DNA from: Lachnospiraceae bacterium
Lineage (GTDB): Bacteria; Bacillota; Clostridia; Lachnospirales; Lachnospiraceae
Direction: 5' to 3'
DNA: 7,309 nt
NCBI GenBank assembly: GCA_024403585.1
Contig: JAKSRN010000096.1
Span: 1-7,309, forward strand
Positions within the stretch are counted from its first letter, which is position 1, and each line of letters begins with the position of its first letter. Shown here piece after piece: positions 1 through 5,515 of this stretch. The translations under genes and the position numbers were made by a program. Under the pieces are notes generated by a model. That model made no database searches, was not told the DNA's origin, and worked only from the letters and a program-made list of their open reading frames with translations.

Positions 1-15
1 TCAAGGAGTACGTAG

Positions 16-1746
16 ATGACACAACTGAAAATTACCGATACGACCCTCAGAGATGCGCACCAGTCACTCGCTGCAACGAGAATGCGCACTGAGGACATGC
101 TCTCTCTGGCAAAAGAGATGGACAAAGCAGGCTTCTGGTCTGTAGAAGCATGGGGAGGAGCAACCTTTGACTCCTGTATCCGCTATCTTAATGAAGACCC
201 CTGGGAACGCCTGCGGACCTTAAAACAGGTCTTTGTAAAGACTCCAATTCAGATGCTTCTGCGCGGTCAAAATCTAGTCGGATACCGTCACTATCCGGAT
301 GATGTAGTGGATGCTTTCGTAAAAGCAGCTGCAGAAAACGGTGTTTCCGTATTTAGAATCTTTGATGCATTAAACGATATCCGTAATATGGAACGGTCGA
401 TGAAAGCTGTTCTTGACAACGGCTGCCATCTTCAGGGCACAATATCTTATACCACAAGCCCGGTTCACAGTATTGCAGGATTTGCGGATTTCGCAGAGGA
501 ACTCTACAGCAGAGGATGCAGCTCCATCTGTATCAAAGATATGGCAGGTCTTATCATGCCTGAGGCTGCCCGCGAGTTAATCACCGCCATCAAAGAGCGT
601 GTTGACATTCCGGTAGGACTGCACACCCACTCCACATCAGGCATTGCCCCGATGAGTTATCAGGCGGCAATCGAGGCAGGTGTTGACATTCTTGACACGG
701 CGCTTTCTCCGTTTGCAGGCGGAACAAGCCAGCCGGCAACAGAATCCATTGTGGCATCCCTTGCGGGAACCGCCCGTGATACAAAAATATCTCTTAGTAC
801 TCTGCGCAATGCGAAAAATGAGGCGGCAAAGGTTCGCGCAAAGTACGATGTCATCATCAATCCGATTTCAGTCAGAATCGACTCGGACGTACTTGTCTAT
901 CAGCTCCCCGGCGGCATGATTTCAAACCTTGTCTCCCAGTTAAAGGAGCAGAATGCATTAGACCGCTTTGATGCAGTACTTGCAGAGCTGCCGAAGGTTC
1001 GTGCAGATTTAGGTTATCCGCCGCTTGTGACTCCGACCTCGCAGATTGTTGGAACTCAGTCTGTCTTAAATGTCTTAACCGGAAACAGATACGGCACGGT
1101 AACCAATGAAGTCCGTGACTACTTAAAAGGTCTTTACGGCAAAAGTCCAAAGGAGATGGATGAGGCATTTGTCAAATCCATTATCGGCGAGGAAAAACGC
1201 ATCACCTGCCGTCCGGCAGATACCTTAGAGCCGGTCTATGAGAAGATGAAGGCAGATGCAAAAGCACAGGGTCTTATCAAAAAGGAAGAGGATGTCTTAA
1301 CCTATATCTTATATCCGGCAATCGCACCTGCTTTCCTCAAAGGAGAAGCAAAAGCCGAAGTTCTCCCTGCTGCAAAGCCTGCAGCAGCAGAGCCTGAAAT
1401 TGAGTATGACATTCCGCGCTCAATGGAGGTCGAAGTTGACGGTGAAGTCTATGCAGTCCGCATCCTTTCAGTCGAAGGAGAGGCTGTGGTAAGCGCTGAC
1501 GAGGAAAAACCGCTTCGCCCGAGAGGAGATGTGCCCGGAGGTGTTAAGAGCAGCATTCAGGGAATGGTTCTTGACATCAAGGTACACGCAGGACAGAAAG
1601 TTTCTGCCGGAGATACGCTTCTGGTAATTGAGGCTATGAAGATGGAAAATCCGATTGTAAGTCCCGTTGACGGAACGGTCACCGAGATTTTCGTTGAGAA
1701 CGGCGCAGTGGTTGCAAATGGCGACGTTCTCGTGGTGGTGAAATGA
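16..1746 (+). CDS. pycB: Pyruvate carboxylase subunit B (carboxyltransferase and biotin carrier)
   Basis: This 576-residue protein transfers CO2 from carboxybiotin to pyruvate, giving oxaloacetate, and also carries the biotin. The carboxyltransferase barrel begins at DTTLRDAHQS (residues 8-17). Its expected metal and catalytic residues are D13, K174 (the carbamylated lysine, in KDMAG), H203 and H205 (HTHSTSG); the K-to-H spacing of 29 fits pyruvate carboxylases. R83 (LLRGQN) and FAGGTSQP (233-240) are further family motifs. A conserved PYC/OADA region follows to about 475, interrupted by an Ala/Pro/Lys linker near 441-460. A biotinyl domain fills about 505-576, with EAMKMEN and biotinylated K542. 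AAGGAG at 3-8, seven bases before ATG, supports the start. Homology alone could suggest an oxaloacetate decarboxylase alpha subunit, but the overlapping biotin carboxylase gene makes pyruvate carboxylase the better reading. No biotin protein ligase gene lies in view. Confidence 0.95.
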   Translation: MTQLKITDTTLRDAHQSLAATRMRTEDMLSLAKEMDKAGFWSVEAWGGATFDSCIRYLNEDPWERLRTLKQVFVKTPIQMLLRGQNLVGYRHYPDDVVDAFVKAAAENGVSVFRIFDALNDIRNMERSMKAVLDNGCHLQGTISYTTSPVHSIAGFADFAEELYSRGCSSICIKDMAGLIMPEAARELITAIKERVDIPVGLHTHSTSGIAPMSYQAAIEAGVDILDTALSPFAGGTSQPATESIVASLAGTARDTKISLSTLRNAKNEAAKVRAKYDVIINPISVRIDSDVLVYQLPGGMISNLVSQLKEQNALDRFDAVLAELPKVRADLGYPPLVTPTSQIVGTQSVLNVLTGNRYGTVTNEVRDYLKGLYGKSPKEMDEAFVKSIIGEEKRITCRPADTLEPVYEKMKADAKAQGLIKKEEDVLTYILYPAIAPAFLKGEAKAEVLPAAKPAAAEPEIEYDIPRSMEVEVDGEVYAVRILSVEGEAVVSADEEKPLRPRGDVPGGVKSSIQGMVLDIKVHAGQKVSAGDTLLVIEAMKMENPIVSPVDGTVTEIFVENGAVVANGDVLVVVK

Positions 1747-3245
1747 AAAAGGATCGCTGTTTCGACAAAATCCTGATTGCCAACCGCGGTGAAATTGCAA
1801 TCCGTGTTATGCGTGCATGCCGTGAGATGGGTATCGAAACGGTTGCCGTTTATTCTGAAGCGGATGAAAGTGCGCTTCACGTAAAGTATGCCGATGAAGC
1901 ATTTCCGATAGGTCCGGCACATCCGACGAAAAGCTATCTCAACATGGAAAGAATCCTTGAGGTTGCTGAAATGGCGGGCGCAGATGCAATTCATCCCGGG
2001 TATGGATTCCTTGCTGAGCGTGCGGAGTTTTCCGATGCGGTGAAAAAAGCCGGTCTTACGTTTATCGGTCCTTCGGGAGATACTATGCGGATGATGGGTT
2101 CAAAGCTTGAATCCAAACAGGCGATGCACGATGCAGGTGTTCCTGTTCTTCCGTGGACTCAGTCAACAGACCATGATGAAGTAAAAGCATTTGCAGAATC
2201 CATTGGGTATCCGGTTATTGTAAAGGCATCTGCCGGAGGCGGCGGTATTGGTATGACCGTTGTAAACAATGAGGCAGAACTCGATGAAGCTATTGCAAAG
2301 TCGAGCAGAACTGCAGCCGCTGCTTTTGGTGACTCCACTGTCTTTATCGAAAAGTATCTTGCAAAGCCGCGTCACATCGAAGTACAGGTCTTTGCAGACT
2401 CTCAGGGTGATGTTATCCACATGTTCGAGCGTGACTGTTCGATTCAGCGCAGACATCAGAAGCTTATCGAGGAAGCGCCATGCCCCATTATGACGCCTGA
2501 ATTGCGTGAACGCATGACGCAGTCTGCTATTACGGTTGCAAAGACCTGCGGATATGAAAATGCAGGTACTGTCGAGTTCCTCTATGACAACGGCAACTAC
2601 TACTTCATGGAGATGAACACGCGTCTGCAGGTTGAACACACGGTAACTGAGTTAATCACCGGTATGGATATGGTGAGAATGCAGATTTCGGTTGCTGCAG
2701 GCGAGCCGCTTCCCTGCGGACAGGAGGGAATTACCTGCAGGGGTCATGCCATTGAGTGCCGTATCAATGCTGAAGATCCGATGAACAATTTCCAGTCGGA
2801 TGCAGGAAAGATTACCCATTACCGCTCTCCGGGAGGTCCCGGAATCCGTATCGACAGCAGTATTCACAACGGTTATTCTATTCCGCCGCAGTATGACTCT
2901 ATGATTGCAAAACTCTGTGCGTCTGCGATGACTCGTGATGATACGATTGCCAGAATGCGTCGCGCGCTTATGGAGTATGTGATTATTGGTGTTAAGACAA
3001 CTCTGCCGCTTCATTATGCGGTTATGAATAATCCTGAGTTTATTGCGGGACACACACACACGCATTTCTTATCAGAACCGACGGTTCAGAAGTCTCTTCC
3101 GGCATATATGCGGGAAAGCGAGACGCGTATGCAGCAGCTTGCACTCTCTCTTAAGTCGGGAAAGGACAAAACCATCGCTGTAACGGCTGCCGTCTCTGCT
3201 TACATGAGTGCCCTTGCGGCTAAGAAGGCAGCGGAAAAACGCTGA
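1743..3245 (+). CDS. pycA: Pyruvate carboxylase subunit A (biotin carboxylase)
   Basis: This 500-residue cytoplasmic protein is the ATP-grasp subunit that carboxylates the biotin on PycB with bicarbonate and ATP. Visible motifs are LIANRGEIAIR (11-21), HPGYGFLAE (84-92), the ATP-binding loop KASAGGGGIGM (161-171), HIEVQVF (211-217), RRHQK with K240, metal ligands E278 and E290, and MNTRLQVEH (291-299), whose R294 and E298 match catalytic residues of E. coli AccC. R340 in ECRINAEDP is the conserved biotin-pocket arginine. The core ends near 450; a 50-residue Ala/Lys-rich helical tail follows, so the length fits archaeal PycA rather than the shorter AccC. ATG overlaps the pycB stop (ATGA), and GGTGGTGA just upstream offers only a tightly spaced ribosome site, so translational coupling is likely. 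A hairpin covers the stop codon. Confidence 0.96.
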   Translation: MKKDRCFDKILIANRGEIAIRVMRACREMGIETVAVYSEADESALHVKYADEAFPIGPAHPTKSYLNMERILEVAEMAGADAIHPGYGFLAERAEFSDAVKKAGLTFIGPSGDTMRMMGSKLESKQAMHDAGVPVLPWTQSTDHDEVKAFAESIGYPVIVKASAGGGGIGMTVVNNEAELDEAIAKSSRTAAAAFGDSTVFIEKYLAKPRHIEVQVFADSQGDVIHMFERDCSIQRRHQKLIEEAPCPIMTPELRERMTQSAITVAKTCGYENAGTVEFLYDNGNYYFMEMNTRLQVEHTVTELITGMDMVRMQISVAAGEPLPCGQEGITCRGHAIECRINAEDPMNNFQSDAGKITHYRSPGGPGIRIDSSIHNGYSIPPQYDSMIAKLCASAMTRDDTIARMRRALMEYVIIGVKTTLPLHYAVMNNPEFIAGHTHTHFLSEPTVQKSLPAYMRESETRMQQLALSLKSGKDKTIAVTAAVSAYMSALAAKKAAEKR

Positions 3246-3255
3246 GTTTTTCCGC
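3231..3255 (+). terminator. Hairpin across the pycA stop codon, probable 3' end of pycBA
   Basis: GCGGAAAAAC (3231-3240) pairs perfectly with GTTTTTCCGC (3246-3255): 10 bp with loop GCTGA, in which TGA is the pycA stop codon. A short U-rich stretch follows at 3264-3269. Archaeal termination depends mainly on U tracts, so the hairpin may act as a 3' stabiliser as much as a terminator. Confidence 0.6.
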
Positions 3256-3259
3256 AACG

Positions 3260-3290
3260 TATATATTTTCAAACATCATTCTTATTATGC
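3260..3290 (+). promoter_or_regulatory. Box A/box B promoter of the tRNA gene
   Basis: TATATATT (3260-3267) is a good archaeal box A (TATA). ATGC at 3287-3290 matches the box B start-site motif known from methanogen stable-RNA genes, and the two are about 25 bp apart as expected. This would give a 5' leader of about 33 nt before the mature tRNA, to be removed by RNase P. The pair lies between the pycA hairpin and the tRNA. Confidence 0.6.
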
Positions 3291-3321
3291 AATTCTTAAG
3301 ACAACTGTCTTGGATGTGTCT

Positions 3322-3395
3322 GCTGCGCTGGCCTAGCTGGTTAGGGCGCGGGACTCATAATCCCGAGATCGGGGGTTCGGATCCCTCGCGCAGCA
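3322..3395 (+). tRNA. tRNA-Met (anticodon CAT), probably the elongator
   Basis: A complete cloverleaf of 74 nt is visible. The acceptor GCTGCGC/GCGCAGC has 7 perfect pairs and the discriminator is A. The D stem is GCCT/GGGC. The anticodon stem CGGGA/TCCCG carries loop CTCATAA with CAT at 3356-3358. The variable loop is AGATC, and the T stem GGGGG/CCCTC has one G-U pair. T8, A14, G15-C48 and G18G19 are present. The anticodon stem lacks the three G-C pairs (29-31/39-41) typical of initiators, and GGACTCATAATCC is the usual elongator pattern; tRNA-Ile2, whose C34 would be modified, cannot be fully excluded. CCA is not encoded and there is no intron. The T loop is TTCGGAT, which puts G at position 58 where A is nearly universal. 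Confidence 0.93.
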
Positions 3396-3396
3396 C

Positions 3397-3418
3397 TATT
3401 TTGTGTTTTTATTTTCTG
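3397..3418 (+). terminator. T-rich terminator after the tRNA
   Basis: Directly after the tRNA comes a stretch with runs of 4, 5 and 4 T within 22 nt (TATTTTGTGTTTTTATTTTC) and no stem. This is the usual form of an archaeal stable-RNA terminator. Confidence 0.6.
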
Positions 3419-3435
3419 TGTTGATTTCTTATTCG

Positions 3436-3504
3436 ATTTTATCTCCTGATAGAGAAAGTATGTTATCTGTAGAGACCCTAAACATAAAGCAATAGCTGGT
3501 GATT
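3436..3504 (+). promoter_or_regulatory. Possible promoter and ribosome binding site of the 3510 gene
   Basis: ATTTTATC at 3436-3443 is a weak TATA-like box that would place a start site near 3465 and a leader of about 45 nt. TGGTGATT at 3497-3504 contains GGTGAT, complementary to the 16S rRNA tail, six bases before the ATG at 3510, and fixes that start. The box is only a suggestion; the ribosome site is firmer. Confidence 0.4.
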
Positions 3505-3509
3505 GTTAC

Positions 3510-4214
3510 ATGGGTTATGAAAACGGATGTATTCTCTGCGGCGATGAAATAATCTATCTTGACTCCGCAAAAAAGATGACCTGCGCTGTCTGCGGGAAAG
3601 AATTTGAAAGCAATGCAGTCTGTAAAAACGGACATTATGTATGTGACGTATGCCACGCAGAAGCCGCTTATGCAGTGATTAAGTACGTGTGTCTTAAGAG
3701 CAAATCGAAAAATCCGGTCGAGATTATGGAAGAGATTATCAAATCTCCTGCTGTGCATGTCCACGGCCCTGAGTATCACGTAATCGTTTCATCAGTTCTT
3801 CTAACTGCATATCATAACGCCGGAGGAGACCTTGACCTCGAACCTGCTCTCGATGCCGCAAAAATGCGCGGGATGAAAGTAATCGGTGGATTTTGCGGGT
3901 TAGCAGGCGCGTGCGGGGCCGGAATTTCTTCAGGCATCTTTCTCTCCATTGCACTAAAGACAACACCGCTTTCTGATACAAATTGGGGACTTGGCATGCA
4001 GCTTACATCAGCCTGTCTTGGCGAGATTGGAAAAACCGGAGGTCCTCGCTGCTGCAAACGCGATTCTTTCACCTCAATAAAAACAACTGTGGCGTTTGTT
4101 AAATCCGAGTTGGGTGTTGCTATGGAACTGCCGGAGAAAATAGTATGCAGATATTCTGCAGACAATCATGAGTGTCTGAAAGATAAGTGTCCGTATTATC
4201 CGAAAGAAGAATGA
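3510..4214 (+). CDS. Cysteine-rich protein of unknown function, DUF5714-like
   Basis: The function is not known to me. The 234-residue soluble protein has 16 cysteines. The N-terminal 50 residues hold paired cysteines C7/C10, C25/C28 and C45/C48 plus C38, which looks like one or two zinc-ribbon knuckles. The core contains VHVHGPEYH (82-90, with H83, H85, H90), a Gly-rich GGFCGLAGACGAG (126-138, with C129 and C135), C169 and GGPRCCKRDSF (177-187, with C181/C182). The C terminus has C213, C222 and C227, the last in KCPYY. The core resembles the family I know as DUF5714, found in methanogens and other anaerobes; that name is from memory. The conserved His and Cys suggest a metal or Fe-S enzyme, which is inference. 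It has its own ribosome site, stands alone between a tRNA and a convergent small gene, and shows no signal peptide or membrane segment. Confidence 0.85.
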   Translation: MGYENGCILCGDEIIYLDSAKKMTCAVCGKEFESNAVCKNGHYVCDVCHAEAAYAVIKYVCLKSKSKNPVEIMEEIIKSPAVHVHGPEYHVIVSSVLLTAYHNAGGDLDLEPALDAAKMRGMKVIGGFCGLAGACGAGISSGIFLSIALKTTPLSDTNWGLGMQLTSACLGEIGKTGGPRCCKRDSFTSIKTTVAFVKSELGVAMELPEKIVCRYSADNHECLKDKCPYYPKEE

Positions 4215-4220
4215 TTTGTA

Positions 4221-4297
4221 ATCACCAACACTCCCATCAGGAATCTAACATACGGAAAAAAACAGTTGGTGATGTAAGAGATATTGTGCTGATTTTT
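4221..4297 (+). terminator. Inverted repeat and T tract after the 3510-4214 gene
   Basis: ATCACCAAC (4221-4229) and GTTGGTGAT (4265-4273) are perfect 9-bp inverted copies separated by 35 nt, starting six bases after the stop codon. Five T follow at 4293-4297. Together they are a likely transcript end for the plus-strand gene. The long loop makes this weaker than a compact hairpin. Confidence 0.45.
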
Positions 4298-4309
4298 CAA
4301 TGAACAGGA

Positions 4310-4334
4310 ATACAGGCGCGTAAAGCGCCTGTAT
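4310..4334. terminator. Strong hairpin between convergent genes
   Basis: ATACAGGCGC (4310-4319) and GCGCCTGTAT (4325-4334) form a perfect GC-rich 10-bp stem with a 5-nt loop. It is symmetric on both strands, sits between the convergent ends of the 3510-4214 gene and the 4481-4392 small gene, and could mark or protect 3' ends of both. No strong T tract follows on either side, so classical termination is uncertain. Confidence 0.5.
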
Positions 4335-4345
4335 CCATCTGCCTC

Positions 4346-4395
4346 CAGCCTGATTGTTTCAGACTGTTATTTCTGAATTCAATTGTTGAATTCAG
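4346..4395 (-). other. Two tandem hairpins in the 3' region of the small minus-strand gene
   Basis: Read on the minus strand, CTGAATTCAA-CAA-TTGAATTCAG (4395-4373) is a perfect 10-bp stem that includes the TGA stop of the small gene. It is followed by CAGTCTG-AAACAAT-CAGGCTG (4366-4346), a 7-bp stem with one G-U pair. On the plus strand that pair becomes a C-A mismatch, so the second stem favours a minus-strand RNA. With the hairpin at 4310-4334 they make a structured tail of about 85 nt. Confidence 0.5.
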
Positions 4396-4481
4396 TTCTT
4401 ACCGGACTTTGCTGCAGGATTCTGCTGTTCTTTCTTTGCAGCTTCTTTTGCCTGCTTAGCCTCTTTCTTATGACAGGTCAT
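4392..4481 (-). CDS. Small Lys/Ala/Glu-rich protein of 29 residues, unknown function
   Basis: A 29-codon frame starts with ATG at 4481 behind GAGGTGAT (4494-4487), a near-consensus archaeal ribosome site, at a spacing of 5 nt. The peptide begins MTCHKKEAKQ, continues with a charged Ala/Lys/Glu/Gln helix and ends in SGKN; it has one Cys (C3) and one His (C3-H4), no hydrophobic segment, and a net positive charge. Codons are ordinary for the window. I do not recognise a family. It lies 114 nt beyond the transporter gene on the same strand and has its own TATA-like box, so it may be transcribed alone. Its stop codon sits in the first of three hairpins. The ribosome site and clean frame argue for a real gene; shortness and low complexity argue for caution. 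Confidence 0.6.
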   Translation of the reverse strand: MTCHKKEAKQAKEAAKKEQQNPAAKSGKN

Positions 4482-4575
4482 TGAATATCACCTCGATTGA
4501 TTTTTGTCTTTCCTCGTAGGGAGATATACGTGCGGGTGAAAGGCTGATTTTACATTTGCGTTTCAACTATATACG
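4482..4575 (-). promoter_or_regulatory. Promoter and leader of the small minus-strand gene
   Basis: Read on the minus strand, CGTATATAG (box at 4575-4567) is a TATA-like box just past the transporter stop codon. It predicts a start near 4545 and a leader of about 60 nt. A second box, CGTATATC (4530-4523), would give a leader of about 20 nt. Both lead into GAGGTGAT at 4494-4487. Which box is used cannot be told from sequence. Confidence 0.4.
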
Positions 4576-4595
4576 CATTCGGAAACAGGTATTTT

Positions 4596-5507
4596 TCAAG
4601 AGTCTGCCTTGTCTTCTTTCCTTTTTCCTTTTGCAGTTGCGGCGAGATACACTCCCGGAATCATCAGTACAAAGGCGATGATTAAGAGAGGGCTTGGGAT
4701 TTCCAAGAAGATGATGCAGGATACAATTGCTGCAAGGAATGGATTGATTCCGTAAATTGCGCAGGCTTTGGCAGCGCCGAGATGCCGCTCTGAATAGACA
4801 AGAAAGAGGATGTTTAATCCGTAAATGACAACACCAAGCGCCATAACCGCTGCTGCAGTTCCAAGGTCAGGGAACTGTTCTCCTAATATGAAGGCGATAA
4901 GCAGCGCGCCAAGCCCGGGAAAAATTCCTTTGCAGATAACCACTTCAACCGGACTTTTGTCTGCGATTCGTTTTACGAAGTTGTTTTCAAAACCCCAGAA
5001 CACACAGGCAAGGACGACAAGAAGTGAGCCGGGAGAAAATGCGAAACTTTCCATGCCCTGAAATGAGATTATCATGCATCCAAGAGTGATAAGAAGGATG
5101 GCAAACCAGAGGCGTTTCGGAACTATTTCTTTGAAGAGAATAAGCGCGATTACGGCTGTTGTTACGGTTTCAAAATTGTTTAAGAGTGATGCGTTTGATG
5201 CTGCAGTAAGCGTCAGACCTGCCATCATCGAAATTGCAGCAAGCATCTCCGCCGCTGATAGTCCGATTACCCATGGGATGTCGGATTTTGAAAGATGCTT
5301 TTCTCCTTTAATGAGCGGTGTTTTTTGTGCGAGCAGCCCTATTATGCCAATCCCGACACCCGCTCCCAGATTTAATAGTGCTGCAGTTGTAACCGGCGGG
5401 ATGTCAGTTACCACTATTTTACAAAGCGGCGGACTCAGTGCTGCGATAAATGCAGCAATGACTGCAAAGATAATTGCCATTTTTGTGAGGGAAAGACTGA
5501 TACGCAT
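4596..5507 (-). CDS. EamA/DMT-family membrane transporter
   Basis: This 303-residue protein is an integral membrane protein with two EamA repeats and about ten helices, roughly at 10-26, 38-60, 75-98, 103-125, 131-148, 159-176, 187-208, 217-237, 244-268 and 271-291. The repeat hallmarks are visible: SNASLLNNFETVTTAVIALI with a following FKE (104-127) in the first half and GAAKACAIYGINPFLAAIV with FLE (244-269) in the second. A Lys-rich tail (293-300) is probably cytoplasmic. The family exports or imports amino acids, nucleobases and other small metabolites; the substrate cannot be read from sequence. The gene starts 8 nt after the reductoisomerase stop with only a weak ribosome site (CAGG), so it is probably cotranscribed and perhaps coupled. 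A branched-chain amino or keto acid substrate is a guess from that neighbour. Confidence 0.9.
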   Translation of the reverse strand: MRISLSLTKMAIIFAVIAAFIAALSPPLCKIVVTDIPPVTTAALLNLGAGVGIGIIGLLAQKTPLIKGEKHLSKSDIPWVIGLSAAEMLAAISMMAGLTLTAASNASLLNNFETVTTAVIALILFKEIVPKRLWFAILLITLGCMIISFQGMESFAFSPGSLLVVLACVFWGFENNFVKRIADKSPVEVVICKGIFPGLGALLIAFILGEQFPDLGTAAAVMALGVVIYGLNILFLVYSERHLGAAKACAIYGINPFLAAIVSCIIFLEIPSPLLIIAFVLMIPGVYLAATAKGKRKEDKADS

Positions 5508-5515
5508 AGAACCTG

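Noticed and set aside
16..1746. Reading of the first gene as oxaloacetate decarboxylase alpha subunit
   Set aside because: The domain set is shared, but the overlapping partner is a biotin carboxylase subunit and no membrane beta or gamma decarboxylase subunits are present.
1557..1994. Minus-strand open frame of 145 codons across the pycB/pycA junction
   Set aside because: It is antisense to two highly conserved genes and the peptide looks random (Cys, His and Arg rich).
2163..2639. Minus-strand open frame of 158 codons opposite pycA
   Set aside because: It is antisense to the ATP-grasp core of biotin carboxylase. No ribosome site or promoter fits it.
3052..3064. CA dinucleotide repeat
   Set aside because: It encodes a His-Thr run inside the biotin carboxylase C-terminal region. 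It is too short to be a separate repeat element.
3322..3395. Initiator tRNA-Met or a tRNA with an intron
   Set aside because: The anticodon stem lacks the three consecutive G-C pairs of initiators. The cloverleaf is continuous, with no bulge-helix-bulge insertion.
3322..3420. tRNA gene as an integration (att) site
   Set aside because: I saw no second copy of the tRNA 3' end in the window, and no integrase or other mobile gene follows.
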